Shown here: piece after piece, positions 12,301-26,700 of the stretch
Layout of the letters: each line of letters starts with the position of its first letter
How positions within the stretch are numbered: the stretch's first letter is position 1
Assembly (NCBI GenBank): GCA_016169945.1
Contig: JADLSH010000127.1
Coordinates: 3,102,501 to 3,166,500 of the forward strand
Source of the DNA: Trachythela sp. YZ-2020
Taxonomy: Eukaryota; Cnidaria; Anthozoa; Malacalcyonacea; Clavulariidae
Direction: 5' to 3'
DNA: 64,000 nt
Made by a program: the position numbers and the translations under genes
Notes under the pieces: model-generated
Seen by the model: the letters and a program-made list of their open reading frames with translations, nothing else
Database searches by the model: none
What the model was told of the DNA's origin: nothing

Positions 12301-12745
12301 TGCATGCGAGAGTTATTTCAATGCATTTCTTAGTGTTTCGGCCAGGCGTGACTGTATCCAGTTCAACTAGCTTTCATACAACTCTTGTTCTCGTTTCAGT
12401 GAACTACCAAAATATTCAAAACACCCAGCCAGAAAGGGCATTAAAGACCTCTTCTCTCCACACGATAACGACCCAATGCTATTGGATATCGACGTAGACC
12501 ATGGTTCCTCGGGTGTTGGGTTTAGCATTCGAGGCGGACAGGACTCCATATATGGAGATTCGTCGATTTTTGTCGATACAGTGTTTTCGCGGCCGACACA
12601 AGACCGCGCGCCATCTCTAAAGAGTGGGGACGAGATTGTTATGGTGAATGGACATGATATGTCCCGGATGTCAAACGCGGATGCCGTTGAATTGTTGAAT
12701 TCTTTACCCAGAGGAAAGGTGCGCATTCGAGTTCGCAGAAGATAG
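346..12745 (+). CDS. Multi-PDZ scaffold protein, IL-16/PDZD2-like (5' end outside the window)
   Basis: Exons seen: 346-422, 2031-2360, 3233-3929, 3991-5635, 6447-9087, 9237-9484, 10634-11027, 11482-11900 and 12400-12745 (TAG stop). All junctions are GT-AG and the phases join without a break, giving about 2264 residues in the window; the start codon lies upstream. Five PDZ domains are visible: PDZ1 split over exons 2/3, PDZ2 over 4/5 (GLGM loop), PDZ3 in exon 6 (SLGLVITGG), PDZ4 over 7/8 (GIGISVAGG) and PDZ5 in the last exon (GVGFSIRGG), where the protein ends in RVRRR. PDZ domains bind C-terminal peptides, so the likely role is a membrane-cortex scaffold. The linkers are Ser/Pro-rich, with poly-Pro runs, a PPEY WW-ligand motif and a basic stretch after PDZ2. 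PDZ5 resembles the last PDZ of pro-IL-16 and PDZD2; orthology is inferred. The 3929/3991 junction is uncertain (see findings). There is no transmembrane segment or signal peptide in the visible part. Confidence 0.9.
423..2030 (+). other. Intron 1 of the PDZ gene, with one MITE
   Basis: The intron runs from GTAAGT to TTTTCAG. Near its 5' end it carries an inverted-repeat element (435-563). The rest is AT-rich sequence without ORFs that look coding. Nothing else is recognised. Confidence 0.7.
435..563. mobile_element. Short MITE, family A copy 1
   Basis: About 130 bases with imperfect inverted ends: GCCCGTTTCCCACTTGAAC on the left, and the complement of CCAATTTCCAATTCAATCG on the right. Internal GTATCGTAACG...ACGTAGCGTATTTCC matches a full-length second copy in the opposite orientation at 48172-48312. 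No clear target-site duplication was seen. Confidence 0.65.
2262..3406 (+). other. PDZ1, split by a phase-0 intron
   Basis: The domain begins in exon 2 (FELHVVHIDKD, carboxylate loop LGISL) and continues in exon 3 (IRRLLSGSVCDRTGNLFVGD, then SVNDEDL and ITLAVLRE). The second half has the usual strand-helix-strand of a PDZ, including the G-D pair before the LVSVND strand. The 872-base intron (2361-3232) falls exactly between codons just before the IRR strand. Confidence 0.88.
2490..2845. repeat. GAGAGTTG-type dispersed repeat (intron 2)
   Basis: Reiterated CAACTCTCATCAACTCTCAT, TGATGAGAGTT, CTCGTTTGACCG and ATGCAACTCTTGTTCTCG units. The same unit set recurs at 12185-12395 and around 24800-25790. 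Confidence 0.7.
5505..6566 (+). other. PDZ2, split by a phase-2 intron
   Basis: The first half in exon 4 reads FMIEYQLKKSKGLGMKVSSS, with a GLGM loop and then IVIVELSANGVLKKDGRIR. The second half in exon 5 reads VDDYLIAINDIYVSDCPL and ends near VRLVAES. The junction codon AG|G gives Arg. The intron is 811 bases and carries a complete Harbinger-like MITE. Confidence 0.88.
5935..6307. mobile_element. Harbinger-like MITE in intron 4
   Basis: 373 bases with long terminal inverted repeats: GGGCCTGTTTATATGATCCC on the left, and the matching GGGATCATATAAACAGGCCC on the right. It is flanked by a direct TTA (5932-5934 and 6308-6310), as expected for PIF/Harbinger. Inside, the CCCGTCTAGGCGGGAC palindrome is repeated several times. 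No transposase is present. Confidence 0.85.
6778..6847 (+). repeat. 21-bp coding tandem repeat with CACGTGAC E-boxes
   Basis: Four units with a 21-base spacing encode TRDISSE, SRDINVE, SRDIITE and SRVV. Each carries CACGTG; two carry the full palindrome GTCACGTGAC (6798-6807, 6819-6828). It lies in the linker after PDZ2. Confidence 0.8.
9237..9484 (+). other. PDZ3, whole in one exon
   Basis: The single 248-base exon encodes a complete PDZ: loop SLGLVITGG, then MLYIKEIQAGMPADLCQLLR, VGDQIVEINGVNLLG and VQLVVARR. It is the most canonical PDZ of the five. Confidence 0.92.
9485..10633 (+). other. Intron 6 of the PDZ gene, with inverted-repeat elements
   Basis: An imperfect inverted pair runs from about 9507 (GGGCCTGTTAATAGAGACC) to about 9910 (GGTCTCTTCTAATATGAGC), a likely degenerate MITE. 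A second element follows (about 9898-10110), with TCATATGAGAGACGAGCCCG and repeated GGGATCTCA motifs. An ORF at 10327-10530 has no recognisable domain and no splice signals in phase, and is not called. Confidence 0.55.
10950..11645 (+). other. PDZ4, split by a phase-0 intron
   Basis: Exon 7 ends with CNVTLTKDPYSGIGISVAGG and DDIT. Exon 8 resumes with IRQVAPGSVTARDGRVKVGD, KLLAVNGESLKG and VTLTLSRP. The intron sits between codons just before the IRQ strand, the same place as in PDZ1. Confidence 0.9.
11075..11345. repeat. ACTTGTTGACAAG dispersed repeat, copy 1
   Basis: Dense self-complementary CAACTTGTTGACAAG, GCTTGCTACAA and TTGTGAGTGACAACC units in intron 7. Highly similar copies occur at about 19193-19372 and 49785-50060. 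All share the same order of units (GGATGTGTTCGCACTG, then ATCGTCCTGC, then AACCTTGTAGCAACTT). Confidence 0.75.
12185..12395. repeat. GAGAGTTG-type dispersed repeat (intron 8)
   Basis: ACTCCCATCAACTCCCATCA, TTTGAACTGGTCCAAAATTT and TGATGAGAGT match the repeat in intron 2. It abuts the acceptor of the last exon (TCGTTTCAG|T), so the repeat may supply part of that splice site. Confidence 0.65.
12479..12742 (+). other. PDZ5, C-terminal, IL-16/PDZD2-like
   Basis: The last exon encodes LLDIDVDHGSSGVGFSIRGG, a DSIYGDSSIFVDTVF segment, KSGDEIVMVNGHDMSRM and a final VRIRVRRR before the stop. The GFS-x-x-GG loop, the GD-containing insert and the basic end right after the last strand are features I recall for the final PDZ of pro-IL-16 and PDZD2. 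Confidence 0.85.
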
Positions 12746-13310
12746 CAGGAAATTTGTTCACGTTTTTGGACGAAAACACGATATAGCTAGAATAATTATA
12801 AAATGAAGATTGTATTATAGGGCATGCACTCATTACACTCGTGCGAATGAACATATAAACCAATTCATAGTTGCTGGTCGTGCATTTCAACAACTTGTTG
12901 CCAAATTATATGTTGGCCACAGAAATAATCCGTGAGAATGTTATGTCATTTACTAAACATTGGGTAAACTAGGAAACATTGTTGCGGTGACAAAATTTGC
13001 TTTCCAGGTAGCAATATTTTTTCCAACAAATTCAAGAATAGTATTTTTTGGTTTCCCAAGTGTGATTTTTAATGTTTTCCTGGTTTGCCGGCCTTTGGGA
13101 AACATGGCTAGGAAACAATGTTTCCCACTTTACCCGGAGCTTACGATTTTTCTGAATCGAAGTATATATTTATGGTGTTTTATCTATTGTATTAATTAGA
13201 TTTCTAAATTGGAATGAACATTATTTAGCATATATTATTTTTAATCTTAATACGAATATATTTATACAATATACAATGAACTGTAAATAGCGTGATCTCT
13301 GCAATCAAAA

Positions 13311-13316
13311 AATAAA
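13311..13316 (+). terminator. Candidate polyadenylation signal of the PDZ gene
   Basis: AATAAA lies about 570 bases after the stop codon, before the transposon nest begins at 13421. It would make 12746 to about 13335 the 3' UTR. No cleavage site can be proven from sequence. Confidence 0.5.
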
Positions 13317-13489
13317 TTCAGAATTTTTGATATGAAATTAGTGTGCATTATGATGATATATTGTATCATAAAGACTTGATTTGATAGTCAACAAAAAACC
13401 CGAATTTGGATTACTTGGATATAGACGAATTCGTAGTTTGACCGCGCATCCAAATGACGCGTTCTGCGTCGGGACCGAATTGCAGTTAA

Positions 13490-13691
13490 GGCCCCGTTTA
13501 CACTATACCGGATCCGCATCGTCACGGCATCAATTTAAGCCGTTTTATGGCATCCCTAACCCTAGGCTTTTTCCAGTTAGCTGATTTTGTTGAATCGATC
13601 ATACTATTATAATTTGGGGGGCTAAACTCGCTTTGATATGGCTCAAATTGATGTCGTGACGATGCGAATCCGGTATAGTGTAAACGGGGCC
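13490..13691. mobile_element. Harbinger-like MITE inserted in the outer element
   Basis: 202 bases with near-perfect ends: GGCCCCGTTTACACTATACC and GGTATAGTGTAAACGGGGCC. It is flanked by direct TAA (13487-13489 and 13692-13694). It interrupts the left arm of the outer element: GCAGT-TAA...TAA-ATCATAAC on the left corresponds to uninterrupted sequence in the right arm. Confidence 0.88.
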
Positions 13692-13791
13692 TAAATCATA
13701 ACATGTAGCTGAGACTGGAAGAATTAAAATATGCATATCACAGTTTAATTAAACTGTTCAATCAGTGCGATTGAACTCGGGATGGGCGATC

Positions 13792-14174
13792 CAGGGCCTT
13801 TTTTAACTAATGTACTGGAGGGGCAAAAGCCCCCCCAGCCCCCATGTTGGCCCCCCCAGTAAGCTATTTTTGCCCCCCCAGTGAAGGTCCCTTTTGTCCA
13901 AAGTATAAGCCAAAAATGGGAAAAAAACTGAGTTTAGAGGAAAGTTATTGTATTCTCACAACAAAACCTGGCTCCGTTTAGATGGGATATATCAAAAATT
14001 GTCTCTGAAAATGCAGGAAATCAAGCCACAGAGACTCAAGAATACAAAAATGTTCTGGGGGAGGACCCCCAGACCCCCCTTCGCCTTCCTACACCTGTAA
14101 TACACCACCTACTTGTTACGTCCCCTTTCCATGATGCCCCCCCGCCTACTGACGATTTCTTAAAAAAGGCCCTG
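13792..14174. mobile_element. hAT-like MITE inserted in the outer element
   Basis: 383 bases with ends CAGGGCCTTTTTTAA and TTAAAAAAGGCCCTG. A perfect 8-bp target duplication GGGCGATC lies at 13784-13791 and 14175-14182. Ends of the CAGGG type with 8-bp duplications are the hAT signature. The interior is rich in CCCCCC runs. Confidence 0.9.
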
Positions 14175-15006
14175 GGGCGATCCCTGGATATACGAGTTTG
14201 AACATGCAAAAAGTTGCACAGTTGAATCGCTTCGAATTACAAAAAATATTCCCCTAAATGCGCTTATTGTTTAATGACAGTTTTTTGTGGCTATATCGCA
14301 AAACAGAAATGATGATTGAACAATTGAATACTTTGATATGCATATTTTAATTCTAGTCTCAGCTACATGTTATGATTCAACTGCAATTTGGTCCCGACGC
14401 AGAACGCGTCGTTTGGATGCGCTGTCGTCCTGTCGAAACTACGAATTAGTCTATTGAAAATCTCTCCAACTCAATAATTCAAACGTAAAACACAAAGGAA
14501 ATCAAAATTACCAGTGTTCCAGAACAGTTTTTCACCGTCACACTTAGCCTAGTTCCTGACCTTCCGCTATGTGGCTGGAAGTCAGAAGAGCCTAGAACAA
14601 TTCGTAAGACATTTTAGGTACGAAAATCGTAAAAAAACCAGCATTCAAAAATTAAATGGAAAAGTGAAAGCCATTTTATACTTCTTGGCCAACTTTTCGC
14701 CACATTTTAACGTTTTACAAATGCTTACAGTAAAAACGCATATTTTACTCTCTACCATAAAAACTACGCGATAAATATACGCTTTAATACGCGACAAATT
14801 TACTAAATCATTTGCAAATATAAAAGTTTTTGCGTGAAATTTTTATTCAATTTTTTGTCAGCAGGGGGACTACTGTTTGGACTGGACACTAATGTGATGC
14901 GCAGAAGATCAGCGCACTGTGAAAAAATAATCAGCCGATCAAACGTTTCAGAATTTGGACAAAATTGTAGTAAATTTATCCGAAATTTAGCGGTCTTTTT
15001 GTCTAA

Positions 15007-15018
15007 ATGAAAGCCTAA
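15007..15018 (+). promoter_or_regulatory. Minimal upstream ORF (MKA-stop) of GOLPH3
   Basis: ATG AAA GCC TAA ends 11 bases before the GOLPH3 start codon. If the 5' UTR includes it, a three-codon uORF could lower initiation at the main start. The transcription start is not known. Confidence 0.35.
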
Positions 15019-15029
15019 ACTCTTGTAGA

Positions 15030-18680
<3,651 letters not shown>

Positions 18681-19192
18681 TTTCATATAGGAGAATAGCA
18701 GTGGTAGATAGCAAATATATTGAGGGTCGATTGATTTTGAAACTTGCACGGAAAGTGACAATGAAGTTTTGAACACCAATGCAAAAAGTTGTTTTCTCTT
18801 TAAGAATGCGAGTTCTATCCAAAAATATGAACAAATTCAGTTAAGTTCACATTAGGATTCGAGTATTATGAATAGAATAGAGGTTAGGAAAATTGCTGGA
18901 AATACAATAGAATTCGTTATCTATGTTGGTTTACGTTTATACAAAACGTTGTGGGTTCATTATCAATTTGAGTATTGTATTTTTGCCCAACCAAACAATA
19001 GCAATGTTTTAAATCAAGTAATCAACCTTTGTGGATGACTGTAAACAATATCTGGATGGGTGTCAAAAGGCACGAAAATGCTATGTTTTATCAATATCAA
19101 AAGCTCGCTTGTACTAATCATGAATCGTTTGACTGAGCAAGCTGACAAACCATGGCTGCCTTGCACACGTAAAAACCTGCAGCAGACGTGTA
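18681..19192. other. 3' flank of GOLPH3
   Basis: AT-rich sequence that should hold the GOLPH3 3' UTR. I saw no AATAAA in the first few hundred bases, so the transcript end cannot be set. Confidence 0.5.
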
Positions 19193-19372
19193 CCAATGCT
19201 GTTTCAACAACTTGTTATCAGGATGTGTTCGCACTGTTCCAACAACTTGTTATCGTCCTGCCATTCAAAAACTTAAGTTGTGAGTGAAAACCTTGTAGCA
19301 ACTTGACAAAATGACAACATTGTTACAACTTGTTCACAAGCTTGCTACAAGACTGTTGCGAGATTTTGACGT
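19193..19372. repeat. ACTTGTTGACAAG dispersed repeat, copy 2
   Basis: TTTCAACAACTTGTTATCAG, GGATGTGTTCGCACTG, AACCTTGTAGCAACTTGAC and TTGTTCACAAGCTTGCTACA follow the same order as the copy at 11075-11345. An ORF over this stretch (19060-19287) is not credible. Confidence 0.72.
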
Positions 19373-19467
19373 GTGTACTCGCATTATCTTTGTTGACTTA
19401 TATTTCACTGACTGCATTAAAACAATTGTACAAAATAATGAACCATCATATGAGCATCTGTATTACC

Positions 19468-20157
19468 CAGACCTGGAAAAAGTGTTCAATGTTCCTCGGA
19501 TCCTAAATTTGCCTTTTTCAAATGTTCCTCAAATTCGGCTCAAAAGTGCGTAAGAACAATGAAAAAGTTGACTGTGTGTTGCGTGTGCAACAAAGAAGTT
19601 GTGATAGTTTCCCCATTCAATCTATATTGAGACGCCATCTTTAATTATTTTTAATATACACAATAAGAAAGCCAGGAAAGTCCATTGTATAATGAGGAAC
19701 TGAACATTCCTCAATCCTCAGTGCAGAAACACTTTGCAAACAACACAAGCGACGTTACGCGCTGAATTTCCAGGTTGTTGACTGCATAATTGAGCTTCTT
19801 AACAACATAAGGAGGTTCCAAACCAAAAATTTGTTCCTCACAGCATAAGTCAGGCTCTGTACGATTGCATGTTATTTATGTAAACCACTGTCACACTGAT
19901 TGCCAGAAGACGGGTTCCTCAGAGAATATTTCAGCTGAGGATGTTCTACAGATGAAATATTGAGGAACAATATTCCTCTCGCTTTTCACGAGAAGAACAC
20001 TTCCCAATCTCAAAATAGGCTCAAATAACTAAATACGATTCCTTAAAATAAAATGCTTAAAGTACGCGTGAAAAATTCAAAATGTTCCTCAATCGTGTTG
20101 CTAAGACAAATGTTCCTCAGGATCTAGGTCCCGAGATCCCACTTTTTTCCAGGTCTG
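19468..20157. mobile_element. hAT-like non-autonomous element, 690 bp
   Basis: Ends CAGACCTGGAAAAAGTG and CACTTTTTTCCAGGTCTG are flanked by a perfect 8-bp duplication GTATTACC (19460-19467 and 20158-20165). The interior repeats ATGTTCCTC and TGAGGAAC motifs on both strands. No transposase-like ORF. Confidence 0.9.
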
Positions 20158-20482
20158 GTATTACCATCTATTAGCTGCGAGCTGTAAATTGTGAAATAGC
20201 AAGGGAAATATCAAATATGACTGTCTTAATCTGATGGAACTGAGATGAATATTTAGGTGGTAAACGTGATACAAGACCGTTTTTGCTTATATGTGGTAAT
20301 GTAGAATTTTTTAGTAAATATATTTTTCGTTGTGATTACTCAATCGTTCTCTTCGTGAAATCGTTGTTACTCTTTATTATAATTAATCAGTTGCATTATA
20401 ATATCTACAATACTGGCTTTTGCGTGTTATTTCCAAACTGTAATGTTGAGTAAGAACAGTACCACGTCGTATAAGATGTATC

Positions 20483-20731
20483 GGTTAACCAATATGCGTG
20501 GTTCCAGTGATAGTCCTAGCGATAAACAGTATGCTTGAGAGTTTGTAGAATCAAACTTCCTGAAAAATATAACAAGAACTTTGACGTTTCGAGCGAAGGC
20601 CTTTCGTCGACAAAGGCCAGACGAAGGGGCCTTCGACTTCTAGAAGAAGGGCCTCCTCTTGAAACGTCGAAGATCTTACTATATTTTTCAGGTAGTTCGA
20701 TCTTACAAACCCTCATCTATATTGGTTAACC
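20483..20731. mobile_element. Fold-back element, CCTGAAAAATATAACAAG family, copy 1
   Basis: A long palindrome. Outer ends are GGTTAACCAATAT and ATATTGGTTAACC. Inner arms contain CTGAAAAATATAACAAGAAC, TTTGACGTTTCGAGCGAAGG and their complements around an AAGGCC-rich centre. A related element lies at 61153-61369 and a truncated arm at about 28935-28990. Confidence 0.82.
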
Positions 20732-23700
20732 AAGTCTTTAAAATATTAAAACTGAACAAGTAAGCTTGCGTTGCGATAAATCGTTGTGTTTTCCAGAAAC
20801 AAATTTTAATTAACTGTTGTCTTGTTAATGTTGATGATCAAAACGGGAAGGGTATTCTTGGTGTGCACGTTAGTCGTTACGTCACGGACGCCATGTTGAA
20901 TGAATTTGACAAAAGATTTTGTTTGTTTGCAATTCAAATTTCATCCACCATGGCGAAAATCTCTTTGTCCTTTAAATCCCTTGGGATTGGTTACACACCT
21001 GACACCACCTATAACTGACATCATAGACAATCTAGAAGACATCCAGAATGTGTTCTGAATTGTCTATGCTCACATACTGCTGATACAGGCAAGGCAAGGC
21101 AGAAATCGTCAAATTGAATATCGTATTTTTGTGACATCGCATAAAATTGAGTAAGAAATATGATCATTTCGCCGACAAAAATGAACACGTCAAACTATCA
21201 CAGAATATGATCGCAGACATACCATCGACCAATCCAGTAAATATCTGTGTAATATGAAGTATACGGCATGAATCAAGTTTCAGATTTATTGTGAATTCAA
21301 GTTTCAGATTTATTGTGAATTATAAGTAAGAGCACCAATATTGAAAACAGGTTATTTTGACAAACTATTTTGACAAGTATTCTAAAACTACTTAAAACAT
21401 ATATTAACTTCTAATTACACTTGTAACAATCAATTTCTTATATTTTTGTCAATTTTCGAATCCAATATGGCCGCAAATATGGCCGCCGTAAACATACCGC
21501 CGACCACGGGGTAATGCATGCTCAAACAAAATTATTTTCAAAAAAATGGCCAAATTTCAATATTTGAATCCCTTGGGCTTTACGGCTTTGTTTATGTAAA
21601 TAGAAGTACATTTCTTACTCTATATTTCCTTTCAGCGGTACCCAAAAGACAGTTGCACTCAAGCAAATCATGATCGAGGCACAAACTCGACGATTCATCA
21701 AAACGCTGGGCCACGGAACTTGAGACAAGTCGTCTGACCTACATGTGACATTCAAATGTTCTACAATCATGCTCACTGACAGTCAAATAGGCATCGTATT
21801 TGGCCAATATCGGTTCTAACAAGTCGTGGATTTTCCAGAGACGAGCTAAGTGATTGCTATATCGCCAGGACTTCAGATCTTGTAGATTTCTTCACGCACT
21901 CGATTCTGCCAATTTCAAAACGTCTCTCGCCTCGATGTTCGAAATTTTATACTTCTACGAGGATATAGTCACTGTGTATTGACAAATTCGTGGGTAACTT
22001 GGTAAGAAAAACGTTTACATATTCGTTTGTGTATTTTTGTACAATTGTTGTTCGAAAATCTTGCCTCAAAGTTCTTTGTTAATATCTTAATTATGTTTGT
22101 AGTATTTTAGTATTCGCTTGTCTTCAAGGTCGAAGTATTAAAGCCAGGCTAATTTGTAGAATTGTAGTGAGTCACCTTATGTATTCGGTATAAATTGAAT
22201 AGATTGAAATTATTTAAAAGACGTATAAGCTAGGTTTAGCAATTTCCTTCTAAACTATGCTAATATAAAAGGCATATTTCGAAATGAAGAGTAATAACCA
22301 AAAATAACCTAGCTTCCTTTGTGGGCTAAGCTTCGTACGTAGCCGTAGGTTTCAGGGGGAATTGAAAAGGGGGTAAAATAGATTAGTTTATTCCGCAAGA
22401 TTACTCAGTGTGACAACTAAAAAACAGGTTAGCAAATACATTGCTTACATGTTTTACAAGTTGAATAAATTATGTGCATGGAGATTTTGTTTATGCAATT
22501 CACACTGCGATATTAAACGTCCTTATGACCTTAGCTCGACCTGTTGGCTAAACTTGTGTAGTCTACGTTTGTAAAAAGTCGTACACAAAAACGAAAAGCG
22601 AAAATCCTTCAAAATTGCTAGATATATATGTCTAGAAACTTGTAGAGGCGTCTATAATATTAGGTTTGCTCAACGAATTGATGTATAAATTGTTGTGTTA
22701 TAATCTTGTTAATTTGTTCTCAAATATATTAGTTGAAATTTTGGCCAGGAAGATCAATGCTTCGTTCCCGCACTTCAGTTTTAAGACACTCTTATTTTCG
22801 CTTGCTATATCAAATTTCACACGAACATTTCATCAAGGGAAGTCACGCGTTGCTTTTCTAATTAAAAAGCATCTCGAAAGTTTTACATTCAAAAATACGT
22901 GTAATATCATAAATGAATGTGCTTAAATGTTTGTATTCGTATAAAGTCAATTTGCAAAACTAAATTTCCTAGAATGTAGTAACATTTGTTCTGTTTTGAA
23001 TGTAATTCGTATTATTTTCCTGCTTGAATAATTTCCCCAAAATAAACATTTATTCTTCAATTTTTATTCAAACGAAATGCAAAGCAAAGCAGCGTGTGTC
23101 TTTTGTGGTGTACTATATCAAATAGAATCATTTAGAATTTCGAACGATTGCCTTGCGACGATTAAATACAAAAAAGATAAGAGGAGATGTGTGCCATTCA
23201 ATTTTTGCAATTCAAGTTCAAAACACTTCAGACGGTTCTCGTGTTTAAAAACTAGTCAAAAATCTATAAAAGTGTCGCTACTTAGCGAAAAAATAAATTA
23301 GATAAAATGTTTAAGCCCAGTTATGTTAAAATTTAATTTGCGACATTGTTATATAATTCGTAAACGCGTTCAAAATAGAGCTTTGTATATTTTCCCGCGT
23401 TTTAGTGACAAGTCGTTGTTGTAGCCTTTTTGTCACTGTCCAAATTATATGTTTTTGTAAAATAATATTGCTTCGAAGCGTTTTCCTGACGTATTAAAGC
23501 CGATATTGTTTGAAATATATTAAATATGGGTATGTCGCAAGATATGTAATCGTTTTACAGCTGATATTCACAAGAATAGGCCAGACAGCTTTTAGCGTTT
23601 TCCAAGCAGCCACCTGTCCGAAATATTTAAAAATTCAAAATGTGCATTAAGTCCAGGTATATTTAGCAGCTTTCAAGTATGGACAGCACTTTAAAATAGC

Positions 23701-23766
23701 ATAATTTAGTTCCAAGCGTCTTCTGTATATTTCAATATAGAGACCTCGAAGTAAAGTGTATGTAAA
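20732..23766. other. Intergenic DNA upstream of the GAS2-like gene
   Basis: About 3 kb of AT-rich sequence with no supported gene or transposon ends. A short local direct repeat (AAGTTTCAGATTTATTGTGA) occurs at about 21274-21318. The last few hundred bases should hold the promoter and 5' UTR. ORFs at 22666-22926 and 23077-23301 show no domain or splice support. Confidence 0.5.
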
Positions 23767-26700
23767 ATGGCTGACACGAACGATGTCGTTTTTCGTCACG
23801 TAAATCGTTACGATTTAGAGCGAAGAAGCAGGCCAGAGTCTTCGCACAAAGGCAACTTAAAACGTCTCAAAACCAGCAGCGTTGGCGGCTTTCAAAGATG
23901 GGAAAAAGAGAATGAGTTGCTTTGGGCAATGCTTGAAGATGAAACCGAATGGCTTGCCAAACTTTTCTCAGATATCTTTATCACCCCAGAGTTGTTTTTC
24001 TATGCTCTTGAAGACGGTGTTGTGCTCTGTCGTTTGGCGAACCTTGTTCAAGAAGCAGCCGAAGACTATGGGCAAAAAAATAAAGTCAAAGTCCCCGCAA
24101 AGAGGTTTAAATTCCACACAAGCATACCGAAGAAAAATAAACAATTGGCCTTGTTCAAGTCGCGCGAAAATGTACAAGGCTTTTTGACGTGGTGTAGGCA
24201 GATCGGGATTTCCGATTCGATTCTTTTCGAATCGAACGACGTGGTCGAAGCGGACGAGTGCAGAGAGGGGTGTCGAGAGGTGGTCATATGCTTGATGGAG
24301 ATAGCCCGCCGAGCCTCTGGGGCCTTCAAATTCACACCTATTCCTAAACTCATACAACTCGAACAGGAAATTGAAATTGAAGAGCAAAAAGAGGCCGAGG
24401 AAAATTTGTTAGATCAAGTGGACTACGGCAGTTCGGATGAAGAATCGAACAACAGTTGCCCTAGCCCAGAGGCCTACTCCCCTCCCACCCACGACGAGGG
24501 TGAAAAGACCTCACCCCCGGGGAATAAAAAGAAATCCAAAAGACATCAGCCTAAAAGCGAATTGGACAAAGAGGTGAGAAATTTGTTTATAATAGAAATT
24601 TGTTTATGATGTTATATTAATATGACCAATGTCGTCATTTGTGGTATCAAATTTCATAAGCTTTTCTTGTTGGTATGGTAGTGTACATAAGCTTTTCTTG
24701 TTAAAGTGTATTAATACCCATGATTCACAAGCAAGTCTAATATAACCCATGGAAAACACGCGCTTTTCCATATCAGTGGGTATAAGTTGCATTATATATT
24801 CCGTTAACTCTCATATTCTCGTTTGGCCAACCATTAAAGCTTGGGAAACTGTCGTGCAAACACTTGCTTGTCAACTCTCATGCGATTCTTGTTCATGTTT
24901 GACCGAGCGATGAGAGTTGAAGAAACTATCATGTAAACTTTTGCTTGTCAACTCTTGTGCAACTTTTTGTTCTCTGATCGAAGCATGAGAGTTGACGAAA
25001 CTTTGAAGAAATTTTCCGAAATCAAACATGTGGCTTACTTCTGTTGCGGAAAACGTCTTTGATAAATCAATAAAATGTAAACATTTATGAATTGGGTAAT
25101 GAGCATTTCCGTCGATCTTTTCTTCGGCGAAATTAGATAATAAGTAAAATTGATTGAGATATTAAATAGAACCGGCATAGAACATCTGTCAGAGTGTCAG
25201 TGTACTGAATCTCGCAAATACGCAAAGTATTTAGTCGCTAAGAAGTAGTATGCCTCGTTCTGTATCAAAGTGCAAGCGAGAGCTAGCCTGCAGTGCAGAT
25301 GCACATTCCCGCAACATTACCTTAAGCCTAAGCGAGAGCTTGTGTGAGAGTTGACGAGCGAGGTTTTGCATGAGAGTTTTCTCAACTTTCATGTGGCTTG
25401 GTCAAACGAGAACAAGAGTCCATGAGAGTTTGCATGACAATTTTTTCAACTCTCATTGATCGTTCAAAACCGAACAGGAATGAGGCCTTATTAGGGGTAT
25501 CGGGAAAATCCATAGAGATATGGGATACAATTTCGGGATATGGGATACTGAGGGGTACAATTTCGGGATATGGGATACTCGAATGCCTGGCTAACAGGAA
25601 ATGACGTCATACATTTTGTCATAATAGGAATGCTTGACCAAATAACTAAAGGAATACGGGATATTTTAACAAAAAAAAATCGGGATACGGGAAATGCAGA
25701 CCCCTCCTAATAGGGTCTCAAGAGTTGCATGAGAGTTGACAAGCGAGAGCTTGCATGAGAGTTGACAAGCGAGAGCGTGCATGAACGATTCCTTAAATCG
25801 CGTGTGAAATGTTATCGGAAACCATGGGATTTTGTCAGTGTCAAGGTCCCTGTTGGTGTTAGGACCCGAAAATTTGTAATTTGCAACACGTACTGATCTT
25901 CAATGTTGTTCGCGTGACAAGGACGTGCATTTGCGCAGGTGCACAGTGGGATATTGCATGCTTTGCGATTTTAATTTTTAATTCGATCAGAAGTACGCAA
26001 GTGCTCTTTCACAAACAGAGTTTAAAAGTTGCGTCTATTTTTGGTGCGTTAATGAATTTGGAAACGTGATCTGAGCCAAAATGTCGTAGCTCAATTGTCT
26101 GAATACTTCAATATGATGTGTCTGTTTATCTATGTTAAGATATTTGTTCAATATTTATATTTGATGGCTTATCTGGCTGACGCAAATGTCAATGTGATAG
26201 CTGACCTCTGCACTTAAAGATCACCAAAATCTTTAGTGTTATTTGCGAACTTCTCATGGCTTCTAAGAGTGCTTTTAACTTTTTACAAAGATATTGGCGT
26301 GCCATATTGGATGATTTTGAGTTTTCACTGTAAACCATTACACTCAGGGACGCCGGAGAGGGGGGGGGCGCGGGGGGGCAAGCGCCCCTCCTGCCCTTTT
26401 CTAAGGGGGGCAAGGGGGGCAAATTAAACAGTAATAATACTGGCAAAGAAGAGAGAATACAGCTGTAAATTAGACGATCAGTGCATAATGGAAGCTATTG
26501 TTTTCGTTCCGTACTTCTTTAGATCTATATTTGTACATAGAAATAACAATTAAATGAGTTGAAATTTGAAAATCATCAAAATCCCATCGAAAGGGCGTGA
26601 CAGCGAAAAATTTTCTCGACTGCCCTTCAGTTCGCATTGCCCCTGCCTGCCAACTATCGCTCCGGCGTCCCTGATTACTCTAAATTTTCGACTACAACAA

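Larger units (their letters stand above)
13421..14454. mobile_element. Outer inverted-repeat element of a transposon nest
   Basis: The left end (ATAGACGAATTCGTAGTTT, then GACGCGTTCTGCGTCGGGAC) is mirrored at the right end (GTCCCGACGCAGAACGCGTC, then AAACTACGAATTAGTCTAT). The arms continue inward with matching CATAACATGTAGCTGAGACT and AAAATATGCATATCA. Two other elements are inserted in it, at 13490-13691 and 13792-14174. No transposase ORF. Confidence 0.8.

Noticed and set aside
13381..13584. 67-codon ORF
   Set aside because: It spans the end of one transposon and the tip of another.
23882..24387. Alternative-frame ORFs of 95-139 codons over the CH domain
   Set aside because: Shadows; the frame starting at 23767 carries all CH-domain blocks.
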